From positions 1 to 39,106 of the forward strand of contig JAAMPI010000398.1 in assembly GCA_013054445.1 (NCBI GenBank): a stretch of DNA of 39,106 bases. Reading direction: 5' to 3'. The position numbers and the translations under genes were made by a program. Source of the DNA: Cudoniella acicularis. Taxonomy: Eukaryota; Ascomycota; Leotiomycetes; Helotiales; Helotiaceae. The stretch's first letter is position 1, and every line of letters begins with the position of its first letter. The notes beneath the pieces are model-generated. The model had not been told where the DNA came from. It saw only the letters and a list, made by a program, of their open reading frames with translations, and did no database searches. This document shows, piece by piece, positions 8,690-20,154 of this stretch.

Positions 8690-11600
8690 ATGTCCTCTCC
8701 AGTGCGAAAGGGTCAGAAGGTTTCTTCAGACGAGTTTTCCGTTTCCTCACCTAAGCGTACCCGGTCCTCCTCGAACCACAAAACCATCAGTCATGGAAAC
8801 ATAGCTGACCCTTTGTTACATGATGCCGGATGTGTCGGAAGCCCAATATTGGATCAGGCCTTCTCAGCTCTTGGAGCCTGTGATTTGTTAGAGCTCGATC
8901 CTCGGCCAACATTCGTACTGAATATTCAGTCCATCACAACTGGCAGTTTTGAGCCCATATTTGCCAACAAAGCATTGCGGTCCGACTCCATTCTGGTAGG
9001 TTCTCTTCGAAGGGTATTCAGACTGGACTCGCAAGAACAAATCGATTCTCTTCCAGAATTTAGACTATGGCTAGGGAGTATCCCGTCTCGTATATCCAAG
9101 TCATTCAGCCATTCTGGATTTACCTGGTCTGGATTTATAGTTCAGGATATTTTTCTAGTTATCAGTGGGAGTCAACATACCGAATTTGTCATAACGCCCG
9201 CACCAAAACAACCTGACGCATTGGAGCCATATGATGCATCGTCCTTGAACCACAATGTTCCACGCCGGCTTGCCAATATCCGCACATCCTCGCATGGAAG
9301 TACGACTTCAGATACTGCTCCGTCTCCTACCTTTATCACCCCCGGGACTCCTGATGTAATAATCCTGTTTCTTTGTCATTTCCTCTTGACTCCTTATTCT
9401 GAATGGTCAGGCGGAAGTTTCGCCATCACAGCTCCTCTTTCCTCCAAAAAAAAAACAATGCTAATATTTTGAAGTGGACTGCTGCTCAACCTGTTGGTGA
9501 TCTCTCGCAACATGTCATCTTCGCTCGAAGCATTAACTGGGCTGTGACTCCGCTAGGGGACATGAGCACTTGGTCCCCTGAATTTAGGCAAATAGCTAAT
9601 TTGTTGATGGCAAATCCCCATCCGGCCGCCTTGTTTTGGGGGGACGAATTGACAGTAATGTATAACAAAGCATATGCTGATACCATCGCCGGCAACAAAC
9701 ATCCTAAATTGATGGGCGCTGGTTTCACAACAGCCAGTGCTTTTCAGGAAATATGGGATTTTGTGGGGCCAATCTTTCAAGAGGTTCAAAAAACCGGGCT
9801 CTCAGTCGCAGTTACTGAGCAAATGCTACCGATTGGAAGACACGGATTTGATGAGGAAACATTTTTCACCTGGTCTCTCACACCTCTGTATGGTGGAACG
9901 TCGAATATCCTTGGTCTCTACAATGCCCCGTTTGAGACAACTAGACAAACCAGAGCTGCTCGCGCCACGCAGACCTTATTAAAGATTGGCCAAGAGACGG
10001 CATTGGCCCAAAATATTTCAGAGTTCTGGCCCAACATACTGAAAGCTTTGGAAGATAATGGGTTCGACTTTCCCTTCGCTGTTCTGTACTCAGTTCTTGA
10101 TGATGTTGATGGCAATGAAGAAGACTCATCCATGTCATCCGATTCTTATCACGAAATGAAAACTTGCATTTTAGAGGGCTCTTTAGGCGTCCCGCCAGGC
10201 CATCCTGCTGCTCCTACACGTCTACATCTTACCCGTGCACAGGGGGGATTTCTTCCGTCATTTCGCGTGGCGATGCAAACAAGGGAGCCAAAATTACTGG
10301 AAGCAAAGGATGGGTCGCTGACGGAATCTTTGCTGGAAGGCATAGAATGGCGAGGATATGGCGATCCATGCCATGAAGCAATTGTCTGTCCGATAAGGTC
10401 AACAAACGGGGAGAATGTGATGGGTTTTCTTGTCATCGGAGTAAATCCCCATCGGCGTTTTGATGAGGATTACCAGTCATTTATCCAACTTCTCGATAGA
10501 CAATTAGCGACATCACTAGCCTCTGTTACCCTTTTTGAGGCTGAGAGAAGACGTGGTCAGAGTGCTGCAGAGGCTGCTGCGAAAGAACGCTCAAGATTGT
10601 CGGAAGAATTGGCTGTGCAGCGGAGTCGATTACAGCGCATGGCCGAGATTTCACCAGTCGGAATGTTCTCGACAGACCCTCAGGGTTGCTTACTTGAAGC
10701 GAATGATCGATGGTATGATATCACAGGCCATCCTCGAGATACGAATGATGCCATGGCTTGGTTGTTGACCATCCATGAAAAGAGCGTCGAGACAATGGAG
10801 AATGGGTGGAAGCGACTCGCCGTGGATCTCATGCCGTGGTCTGCAGAGCTTGTATGTCACTACAACCACTTCTCTTGCCACTTAACTACCATCTTCCCTT
10901 TTTTGCTGACTCTCGAATTCAACAGCGGCTGACAAAGTCTCTATATGACCACGGCACTGGCGAGGAGTTAGAAAACTGGGTGCTCGCCGCTTCTCAACCA
11001 GAATTTTCAACGGATGGCAAATTAAAGAGCATCATGGGAACGATTACAGACATTTCTCTTCAGAAACGAAGCGCTGACATGCGTGCAATGCTATCAGAGC
11101 AGTTGTTGCTGCGCGAGCAAGAAGCGAAAGACCTACAAAAAAAGCAACTAGAGGAAGCCGAGGAGAATAGGAGATCACAGAATAACTTTATTGATATAAC
11201 CTCTCACGAGATGAGAAATCCACTAAGTATGTTTCTATTCTATAATGATTCCTATCATTCTAATTCATAAAATAGGTGCGATTCTTCAGTGCGCAGATAG
11301 CATTTCAACAAGCCTGAAAGAAGCATTGAAAGAACAAACTTTTGATGCAAATACAACCAGCGTCTTTCAGGGAAGTATCGAAAATGCCGAAACGATTTTG
11401 CTATGTGCTCAACATCAAAAATCTATTGTGGATGAGTAAGCTCAAGAGGTCACAGCTTGGATTTTATACACGACTAACTATTCACAGCATTCTCACTATT
11501 TCAAAACTTGACTCAAATCTTCTGTTGATAACCCCGATGCCCGTCCAACCAGTTGATATTGTTCGTAAAGCTCTGTATGTAAAAATTCAATACGTCAAGA

Positions 11601-12838
11601 ATTCGGTAACCTTCCATGTAGAGATACTAATGCTGGGTTTCTAATTTAAATAGGAAGATGTTTGTGGCCGAATGTCAGATGGCCAAGATTCAGATGAATT
11701 TTCATGTTGAAGAATCATGGCAAAGATTGGACATCAAGACCGTCATGTTGGACTCTAGCAGGCTGCTACAAGTTATGGTGAACCTCATGACCAACGCCAT
11801 CAAATTTACCAGATCAGAGAAACGGCGCACTATTGATGTATCCCTAAGCGCATATCTCGAGCCGCCAAATGGAGGTCCCACAGGCTTTCAGTACTTCCCT
11901 ACTAAGAAGGCCCGTTCGGATGTTACCGCAGGCGAAGACTGGGGAAGGGGCATAATAGTCTACATTCGATTTGAGGTTAAGGATAGCGGATGCGGCCTTA
12001 CAGAAGAAGAGATGAAGACGCTCTTTACTCGATTCGCCCAAGCCTCACCAAAGACACATGTCAAATATGGAGGCAGTGGACTTGGTCTATTCATCTCCCG
12101 TCAATTGACTGAGCTTCAAGGAGGAGAAATTGGTGTAGCATCGAAAGCTGGCGAGGGGAGCACATTTGCCTTTTACATCAAAGCACGGAGAACAGAACCG
12201 CAAGAGAGCGTTGCTATCGACGCGAAAGCGAACGCGGACCTCCAATCGTCTACACGAGTTGCTACTGATGTCTCCGTGACAGGTGGTGTGGCAGCCCAAT
12301 ATGTCACCGGTACCTTATCTCCCGTTCTTCGATCAACTGTTTCGGCAGACACAGACCCAAAGCATTGGCACGTTTTAATAGTTGAGGATAACTTGGTCAA
12401 TCAGAGAGTCCTTGCCCAAGGAATCCGAAAACTAGGTTGTACAGTGTTGGTAGCTAACCATGGCGGAGAAGCCCTAGACCGAATCAAAGACTCAAAATAC
12501 TATAAAGGCGGACGTAATGAGGGCCAAGAGTTGACGGTCGTCTTGATAGATCTGGAAATGCCCGTCATGGATGGCTTGACTTGTGTGCGGAAGATTCGAG
12601 AGTTGGAGAAGGATGGTATGGTTGACAAGCACCTGCCTATCATTGCTGTCACTGCCAATGCTCGCGGGGAGCAGATTGTGGCGGCTAAAAATTCGGGGAT
12701 GGTGATACTACCCCTCCCAGTTTGACATTTGAGAGTTGCTGATAACCCTAGGATGATGTGATGCCAAAACCATTCCAGATACGGGAACTCATTCCAAAAA
12801 TCGAGGCACTCTTGCTCCGAGACGCGAGCACGCCCTGA
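8690..12838 (+). CDS. PAS-domain hybrid histidine kinase with C-terminal receiver
   Basis: Seven exons: 8690-9355, about 9418-10851, 10926-11226, 11276-11435, 11488-11574, 11654-12701 and 12752-12838, about 1260 residues. Order: Ser/Pro-rich N-terminus, a PAS-like sensor (LLMANPHPAALFWGDELTV), a GAF-like segment (CHEAIVCPIRS...FLVIGVNPHRRFDEDY), a coiled-coil AAA/Glu-rich linker, a second PAS (AEISPVGMFSTDPQGCLLEA), then the kinase. The H-box is IDITSHEMRNPLS (His near 794), followed by the N-box (NLMTNAIKFT), G1 (VKDSGCGL), F-box (FTRFAQAS) and G2 (GGSGLGLFISRQL). The receiver has VLIVEDN, LIDLEMPVMDG (phospho-acceptor Asp near 1182), AVTANAR and MPKPF, so the catalytic and phospho-relay residues are present. 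No membrane segment, hence a soluble sensor that would pass phosphate to an Hpt protein. The signal sensed is unknown. The intron 1 acceptor is uncertain because of an A10 tract at 9436-9445 (see findings). Confidence 0.9.
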
Positions 12839-13474
12839 TATTTGACCATTTTGAATGCCCATATTAAAAGAGATGGGTCTAAGGATTTGAGGAAATGCAT
12901 AATGAACAGCTATGAGCGATTACTGGATAGATTTCAGCTTTTGGTAGGTGGAACGTGTAGTTGGGAATAAAAAGGCGTTCGGTCACTCGGTATTACGGTA
13001 TTACCTGAGACATTTTTTAGATACACGATACCCATTTGTTGCATCAACGGCGTTACGAATACTGCGACCAAGAGATACCTTGGAAATAATAGCCTTGAAA
13101 GAAGCGAGATGTTAGCTGCGATGTTTAGATATTTTGAATACAGCAGGGAAGGAGGGGGGGAAGGTTGAGTCAAGAGTTGCCCGTTTGTTGGCATCGGTCA
13201 TAATACGAATATATACTTAATCTTAAGAATCCAAGAAACAGGTTCGAATACATAAGACGAGTCAAAATAGAACAGGAATCGAATTAGGCAACATTCTCTC
13301 AATCACTTTTTCCTTTTGCAACTCCCAGACCACCTCCTCTGTCTGACCCCTGTCGCTTAACACCACGTGACCGTGAAGCTAACCCCAAAAGTTTCGCGAC
13401 TTGAATTTCTACATCTGCCTCCAGAATCTCCAAATTCCATCATCCCGACTTCCCACCCTGCTACCACCGCAACC
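12839..13474. other. Intergenic: 3' flank of the kinase and promoter of CEF1
   Basis: No gene is seen. The stretch contains a G-rich run near 13140-13165 (GGAAGGAGGGGGGGAAGG) and an AT-rich part before 13300. The last 150 bases, which are C/T-rich with a CACGTG at 13364, are the likely core promoter and leader of the Cef1 gene. Confidence 0.5.
13364..13369 (+). promoter_or_regulatory. CACGTG E-box-like palindrome upstream of CEF1
   Basis: A perfect CACGTG lies 106 bases before the chosen Cef1 start, inside a pyrimidine-rich leader. Fungal bHLH factors bind this core, but no factor can be assigned from sequence. Confidence 0.4.
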
Positions 13475-15888
13475 ATGCCCGTCGTTAAAGGTGGTGTCTG
13501 GACGAACATCGAAGATGAAATCCTCAAGGCCTCCGTCTCCAAATACGGCCTTAACCAATGGGCGCGTGTCTCCTCACTCCTCGCGCGCAAGACTCCGAAG
13601 CAATGCAAAGCGCGCTGGTCAGAATGGCTGGATCCGGGAATCCGAAAGATCGAATGGAGTAAGGAGGAGGATGAGAAGCTGTTGCACTTGGCGAAGTTGA
13701 TGCCAACGCAATGGAGGACGATTGCGCCGTTGGTGGGGAGGACGGCTACACAGTGTCTAGAGAGGTATCAACGGTTGTTGGATGAGGCAGAGCAAAAAGA
13801 GACAAATGATTTGCTTGGGCTTGGAGGACCAGAGGGGGGAGAAACGAAGGCGCCGAGCGCGGATGATGTGCGGCGACTTAGGCCTGGAGAGGTGGACCCG
13901 GATCCCGAATCTAAACCTGCCAGACCAGATACGATCGATCTTGACGAGGACGAGAAAGAGATGCTGAGTGAAGCTCGTGCCAGATTGGCGAATACACAAG
14001 GGAAAAAGGCCAAGAGGAAGGCCAGAGAGAGGCAGTTGGAGGAGTCGAGACGTTTGGCTGTATTGCAGAAACGGAGAGAACTTAAAAATGCGGGGATTAA
14101 CATCAAAGTTGTTAACCGTAAGAAGGGAATGATGGACTACAATGCGGACATCCCATTTGAAAAGAAAGCAGCACCTGGATTCTTTGATACGGAGGAAGAA
14201 GCTACCCAGAATGAGCGGGAGAGAGAGGCCTTTGATCCCAGGAAGCAACAGCTTGCGAATAAACGAAAAGGAGACCAAGAAGAAGACCCAGACCGAAAAA
14301 GACGAAAGGGAGAGAAAGAGGCTCCATCGGCCTCTTATACAGCAGCCATGAAGGCAGGTCAAATGCAGAAGATCCGGGAGGCTGAACAAAGCAGTAAGAG
14401 AAGAGCTCTGGTCCTACCGGCACCTCAAGTTGGGGAGGGCGAGCTCGAGGAGATTGTCAAGATGGGAATGATTGGAGAGAAGGCAAACATAGTGGCACGA
14501 TCAAGTGAGAATGATGCTACGAGAGGCCTGGTAAACACATATTCTACCATCAATAGCGGAGCGCCAATCCGAACACCCAGAGCCCCTGCTCAAGAGGATC
14601 ACATTGCCAATGAGATTCGGAATATTCGAGCTCTGACTGAAACACAATCTTCACTCCTTGGTGGAGAGAATACACCTTTACACGAGGGAGTTGGAAGTAC
14701 AGGGTTTGATAGTGCTACTCCAAGAAGACAGCAGATGGAAACACCTAATCCTATGGCCACTCCTTTCCGACAAAATGGAATTGGGCAAACCCCCATGCGG
14801 CCCCCGGGCTTACCAGGAGCGACCCCTATGCGCACGCCTCGTGACACCTTTGCTTTGAATGCAGACGGAGAAATGCAACTTGTTGGAGCTACACCTAAAG
14901 ATCTCAAACTGGCAGAGATGGCTATGAAGCACAGACTCAAGCAGGGTCTTGCCTCTTTACCAAAGCCTAAGGATACTGAATGGGAGTTGGAATTACCAGA
15001 CGAGCAACAAGAATCTTTAGGCGTTGAAGAGCTCTCGGAAGAAGATGCTGAAATTCGGGATCGAAGAAATCGCCAAATACAAGAAGCACAAGAGAAACTG
15101 GATTTTAGCCGCCGAACACAGGTCATGCAAAAGAACCTTCCCCGAGCCTCAGCCCTCGATATCGATGCCATGATAAAAAATGCCTCTAATATCTCCAATC
15201 CTGTTCTTGGAGCCATCGAGCGAGAAGCGGCACTACTTGTGGCCAACGATGCCCTCAGATATCCTATCCTAGGTGCCAAAGTCCGAGGAACACCTCAACA
15301 CGTCGACACCATCGACGATGATGCCCTCGCGCAAGCTCGCCTCCAAACCATACGAGAAGTGCCTAAAGAAATCGCCGAGCAAGGTCCAGAGGTCTTCCAA
15401 GCAGCTTGGAACGATGCGAACAGCTCCTCTCTCTTACCAGGCTTAAGTGGCTACGGAGACGACGAAATCGACGAGCACCAATTACTCGTCGAAGCCTTTG
15501 ATGTAAGTTCTCGCTTTCCCACTTTCTATCGACTCTTCACTAACACCCTCATCAGAACATTCAAGACGACATCGTCACCGCGGCAACCGCCGGCAACAAA
15601 GCCGAGAAGAAACTCGCCCTACACCTAGGCGGCTACCAAAACCGCGCCAAAACCCTGCGCTCCAAAATCTCCGAAGCAGCTGAAGCACTAAGCAAAGCGA
15701 GCATGTCGCTGGATGCATTTAGGACGCTGCAAATCAACGAGGAAGCCGCTATTCAGAGGAGATTGGAGGGCTTGAGAGAGGAAGTTGGATTCGTGATGAA
15801 GAGAGAAAGGGAGGCGCAGGATTCGTATCGGGAGAGGAAGGAGGAGTTGGTTAGTCTGAGTGGTGAACAGACGAATGGGTGGCATTGA
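13475..15888 (+). CDS. CEF1: Pre-mRNA-splicing factor Cef1 (Cdc5 family)
   Basis: Two exons, 13475-15502 and 15556-15888, separated by a 53-base intron, encode 786 residues. The N-terminus carries two Myb/SANT repeats: [20 protein letters not shown]...[12 protein letters not shown] (about 5-55) and [16 protein letters not shown]...[15 protein letters not shown] (about 56-105). After these come the family's charged helical region ([25 protein letters not shown]) and a middle part rich in TP motifs ([21 protein letters not shown]), like the phosphorylated threonines known in Cdc5. A C-terminal coiled coil ends in [17 protein letters not shown], written by exon 2. Cef1/Cdc5 is a core subunit of the Prp19/NineTeen complex needed for spliceosome activation, in the nucleus. 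The start (GCAACCATGCC context) begins exactly at the conserved [10 protein letters not shown]; the upstream in-frame extension is not conserved-looking. Length fits the family. Confidence 0.96.
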
Positions 15889-16626
15889 GCTCCGTCAACC
15901 AAAAAATAAAAAGGAAGCGAGGGGATGACATTAACAGTTATTGTATAAATAAGTATGGAATGAAAATGGGATGGGGGACGGGACAAAATGCATCATTGTA
16001 GAATGTCTGTCTGATACCAAAGAAACCTAGCATAGCGGGAGGGAATAAATGCATTGAATGGACCAGATTATTTGGTTTTTCTTACGAATAGTTGAACGGT
16101 TGAACCCCTTTTGATATCTTGATAAATAACGCGTAATGGCACGAATCATCAACATTATATCGTTTCAATCACATCACAATACACGTCAATCCCACAGAAG
16201 CACAAAAGAAACGTACGGTTCTCTTGCAATTATGAAGAATCTATCTACGCCATATCCCGTGCCATAGAGTACTATGCCTCGATCCAGATCCAGCGGGAAA
16301 AACCAACGCACTAAGTCAAGCCAAGTCTATCTGCATTCTGCAAGAAACCAACGCAATCCCATCATCCCATCCCATCCGATTATCTACTCACAAACCCATA
16401 AATCAAATCGCGCACGTAAATCTACCCAATGCCCACCCATCATCCATTCCTTCATATGCACGTAACTTTATGTCGTCGTGAAAGCTCGTTTGTTCGTGAA
16501 GGCAGAGCATCCCTCTACGCAATCTAGGAAATGCTTTCTTTAATGCCGTCTGTTCGTCTGTTTGTCGCTCACCCGATCCAACCAACCGTCAAATGCACAC
16601 CCATCATGCCCGCCTATGCAAAAAAC
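15889..16626. other. Convergent intergenic region
   Basis: This lies between the stops of Cef1 (+) and the hexokinase-like gene (-). No coding frame or RNA gene is recognised. It is simple-sequence rich (CCCATCATCCCATCCCATCC near 16358) and must contain both polyadenylation regions. Confidence 0.5.
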
Positions 16627-18534
16627 TCAAGAGTTCCCAATCCCCATCACGGTCCCCGCCAAAATCCCCGCACCGATAATCCCCCCATCATGACAAGGCG
16701 TCAGCACCACCCTCGGAACTCTCGTCTTTCTAGTGGAACCGCCGAATTCAGCAGCCATGATGGCGTCGAGAAAGGATTGGCAGTCTTGGAGGTAGTCTTG
16801 GAAATGGACGATGCAGCCGCCGGTGTAGCCGACCATTAGTTCTTCGACTGCGATGGCGTATTCGCCGTTTGCTTGGTTGTTGATGGTGGGGTTAGAAGAG
16901 TGAGGAGAGGGAATGATGTTGCCGTTTGTGAGAGGTGTTGAGGAGGGTGAGGGTGAGGGCAAGGAGGAAAAGTGTATTTCGTCCGCACAAGCTAGGAGTC
17001 CGATTACAGCCGCGGCCGTCATGCCCGCTGCACGAGTCTGGATCGCTTTACTGATTTTGTAGACTATTTCAGCAGTTTCTTGCGTCCAGCGAAAAGCCGC
17101 TTCTTTTTGTTTTGACGGGAGTTCGGTCTCAAGTTGGAGGAGCATGGAGGGCTGGGTTTGGCTTAAGTGTGGACCGATATTTCCAAGGAAAGAAGTGGTG
17201 AGGCCGTGTCGTTGGAGGAGAGCCGGAGGAAGGGAGGAGAGAGGGATTTTTAGATGTTCTGTGAAGTATTCTAGGATTATGAGACGGCCTAGTTCGCCGA
17301 GGTAGCGGCCGGCGGTCATATATTCGAAGGGTTGGAAGCCGGGGGCTTCGCCTTGGGAGTCGAGTAGGGTGTCCCAGCGGGTTATGAAGTTTAGGTCGTG
17401 GAGAGGAGCTGCTGCACCGTTGATGGACCACTCGGTGTTGACGGTGATTTTGTAATCGTTGGAAGGCTCTGTGCCGTTGATGGCTTTGATTTCCGTAGGC
17501 TTCTTGCTGGGATGCAACTTGCTGAGTGCTAGAGGAATCGTAGCATTGCAACCCGTACCGACGATTAGGCCCATAGAAGCTTTTTGCCGTGGGCTACTGC
17601 GGAGTCGGTAGGTGAAGGAAATGAGGGTTGCGATTGTGTCATTAACAATAGCGACGATTTTGATTCGAGGCAATGCAGGGTCTCGAGTAGTCTCATAACC
17701 TTCGAGAAGCAATTTGCCAAGATCTAGATTGGATGTTATGGCGAAACCTTTCCCCATAGACATGAGAGTAGCATCAGAGAGTGTGTGTTGACTAATTTGA
17801 CAATTAGTAAAAGAAATGAAGTTTGGAAAGAGAGAAACAAACATCATTGGAAAGGAGAAAGTGACGCCAAGTGGAATCTCTCCAGGCAGGTCACCATCCC
17901 ATTTTTGGTGACCATCACGCACAATCTCTGCTATGCAAGATCCAATCCATGCGAAAAGATCTTCTGCCTTATTATGCTTCAATTGTTCCCCAATTGGCCA
18001 TGATTTCTCCAAGTGCCTCCGGACACGTGACGCCTCCTTGCCAGTATCATTTGATGTTGAGTAACCGTTCACCTTGGTACTCTCCACTTGGGAATCTTCC
18101 GGACTTAATAACTCTATGAAGCCCACTCTGAGATTCGTGCCTCCACTGGGAAAAGTTAGAGCGAAATGGCTAAAAAGCAATTCAGTGAGACTTACATGTC
18201 GATAGCGAGAAATCTAATAGCCTTGTCAGCACATGTAGTCCAAAAGAAAGCACAACCACTCTGAAAACCCTTCATACTCGATCTGGATAGGGGTCTGGAT
18301 CACATGACTGAAATAGAGACAATATCTCATTGTGTTTGCGACTTACCTGCCTTTGCCATCTCCTTCCGGTCTCAATAGGGAATCCGAAATCGGCGTTGAG
18401 AGAAACTGATTCTTCGACTCTTTTGCAAGGCGCGTAAAGGTGTAAGATAGACTCTTTGCAAGACTGTGAATCTTAGGAATATCGATATTTAGAGGGCGTA
18501 GGAACTCGTCCAAGGAGTGTCTTGAAGGGGCCAT
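16627..18534 (-). CDS. Hexokinase-family protein, divergent (HxkD/XprF-like)
   Basis: Four exons on the minus strand, 18534-18347, 18213-18196 (18-nt micro-exon), 18145-17843 and 17791-16627, give 557 residues. The micro-exon completes the phosphate-binding motif AIDIGGTNLRV (68-76). Further hexokinase signatures are GVTFSFPM (about 162-169), the catalytic-Asp motif IVNDTIATL (Asp221), GLIVGTGCNAT, VNTEWS, and C-terminal GYTGGCIVHF and GGIIGAGILAG. The active-site neighbourhood is altered: the usual TKGF is GKGF (Lys184 kept), and the canonical Asn-Lys motif after FSFP is missing (IQHTLSDAT). That pattern fits the atypical fungal hexokinase relatives thought to act as regulators rather than sugar kinases; catalytic activity here is unproven. 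A low-complexity Ser/Pro/Asn insert lies near residues 455-490. It shares a 409-base divergent promoter with the GILT-like gene. Confidence 0.85.
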
Positions 18535-18943
18535 CGAAGCAGGCAGACAGCTGCATTACATGGGGTTGAGGTCTGGTTAGCAAGCGCCTCAGCTTCGAAT
18601 ACAGGTTTGCACTGCGTAGCTAGGCGAACTGCTGGGTCGCGAGTCGAGTCGCCTCTTCCCCCCTGATGGGCTCGTCTTACATATGCACTCAAGGCGAGTT
18701 AGCAGTATTCACTTTTCAAGGTTCGTTGGTGCTGCAGTGGGCACTTTAGGCGTTGTGGAGAGCCTGGAGCGGAATTCCTGCAGGAGGTGCGACCCAGCAA
18801 GACCAGCATGCGGCGAGAAGTGAGATCTTGTCTTGGATCCGAAAGCATCAGTTGGCGACTGAACACAACATCATCGACAACAACATCATCAGACGCCCAC
18901 GAGCACCGCTGCGCCTAATGTTTCCATCGCCATCACCATCAAC
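18535..18943. promoter_or_regulatory. Bidirectional promoter region, hexokinase-like / GILT-like
   Basis: The 409 bases between two divergent start codons hold no gene. No strong TATA box is seen. Both genes must be driven from here, so shared elements are possible but none was identified with confidence. Confidence 0.45.
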
Positions 18944-20154
18944 ATGAGCTTCCCCATCGATACTAAGACTCGCAGCATGGATATCGACAACGAAAAGGGC
19001 CAGCAAGAACCTGTTGAGATGCCGCCTCGGAGGCGCCGCACATGGGCTATTGGCTTCGCAGCTGTCGCTCTTATTTATCTCATCTTCTCAAATCAGTCAA
19101 GGATATCGAATGCCTTCCGGCCGTGTGCAAGCCACGATGTGTCGCATAGCTTGTCCGAACAAACTCTTGTACCGCTCGAAGCACACATCATGAGCAAATG
19201 TCCAGACGCGCAGGTGGGTTACACATGTTTTTTGAGGTGCATACGGAGCACAAGACTTTTGGATATCACAATTCCGTGTTGGAGATATTGGCACACTGAA
19301 TACGAATGATCTGAAAGCTATTCGCTTTACTCGAGCTCTCCGAGTTTTGGGAATGCTCAAGGAAGTACCTCCCGGGTAGATTATTAGGAATCAGTTCTGT
19401 CAAAAATCGACATATGAAGATTATTCTATTTCTATTCCTGTCGCCAGAATATGCCGCGTTTAACTCCCATCTCAAGTGCTGATACTCTGTAGGACTGTCT
19501 TAAAATGCTTGTCCTCCCAGCCATGATGCAGGTAGTCGATAAAGTAAACTTTACCCTCTCCTTCATCGGCACGTAAGTCTTGAGCATCCAATCCTGCCAT
19601 GGCCACAATCTAACTATTCCTTCTAGGCCGACCACCAACGACGGCGTGAACTGCATGCACGGCCCCGAAGAATGCATGGGCGACATAATCGAGCTATGCG
19701 CCTCCCATCTCTACCCCGACCCGAAAATATATTTAGGATTTACAATGTGTCTCACACGCGATTACCAGGATATTCCACAGCGTAGCTTGGTTGAAGATTG
19801 TGCTTTGGAGCACGGTATTGAATTTGAAAAGCTGAACGAGTGCGCCTCGAAGGATGACGGTGGCTTTGGGATGGGTATGCTGAGAGACAGTGTGCGAAGG
19901 AGCACAGAGGTATGTTGATCTATCATTGATTTTAATTCCGAGGCTCATGAGCTAATTTTGGCGTTTGACAGGTTGGTGTCACGAAGTCATGCACGATCAG
20001 ATTGGACGAGAAGATCTACTGCATTCGTGATGGTGGGAAATGGTCGTCCTGTCCCAGCGGCGCCGGAGTTAATGACCTCGTTATTGCAGTTGAGAAGCTG
20101 TATCGCTCTCCTTCCGTTTCAGAGGCTCAAAAATTCCCGTCCATAGCTCACTAG
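18944..20154 (+). CDS. GILT-like thiol reductase family protein, membrane-anchored
   Basis: Four exons, 18944-19213, 19493-19572, 19627-19909 and 19972-20154, give 271 residues with all phases consistent. A short basic cytoplasmic tail (PPRRRRT) precedes one membrane segment, WAIGFAAVALIYLIFS (about 34-50), giving a type II anchor. The family signature CxHGxxECxxxxxxxxC is present as C126-MHGPEE-C133...C141. The thioredoxin-like active site, normally C-x-x-C in gamma-interferon-inducible lysosomal thiol reductases, reads C86-PDAQD-C92, split by intron 1. Further cysteines (KSC, IYC, SSC) lie near the C-terminus. GILT proteins reduce disulfides in acidic compartments; in this fungus the site would be the ER, vacuole or cell surface. 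Intron 1 (279 bases) is unusually long. The last 74 coding bases overlap the DcpS coding end on the other strand. Confidence 0.85.

Noticed and set aside
13225..13255. GGTTCGAATAC, similar to a tRNA B-box
   Set aside because: No A-box at the right distance upstream, and no acceptor stem or anticodon arm can be folded.
13757..14389. 210-codon minus-strand frame
   Set aside because: Shadow of the charged region of Cef1; Ser/Leu-rich antisense of Glu/Arg/Lys codons.
14599..15279. 226-codon minus-strand frame
   Set aside because: Antisense shadow of Cef1, with no independent start context or motif.
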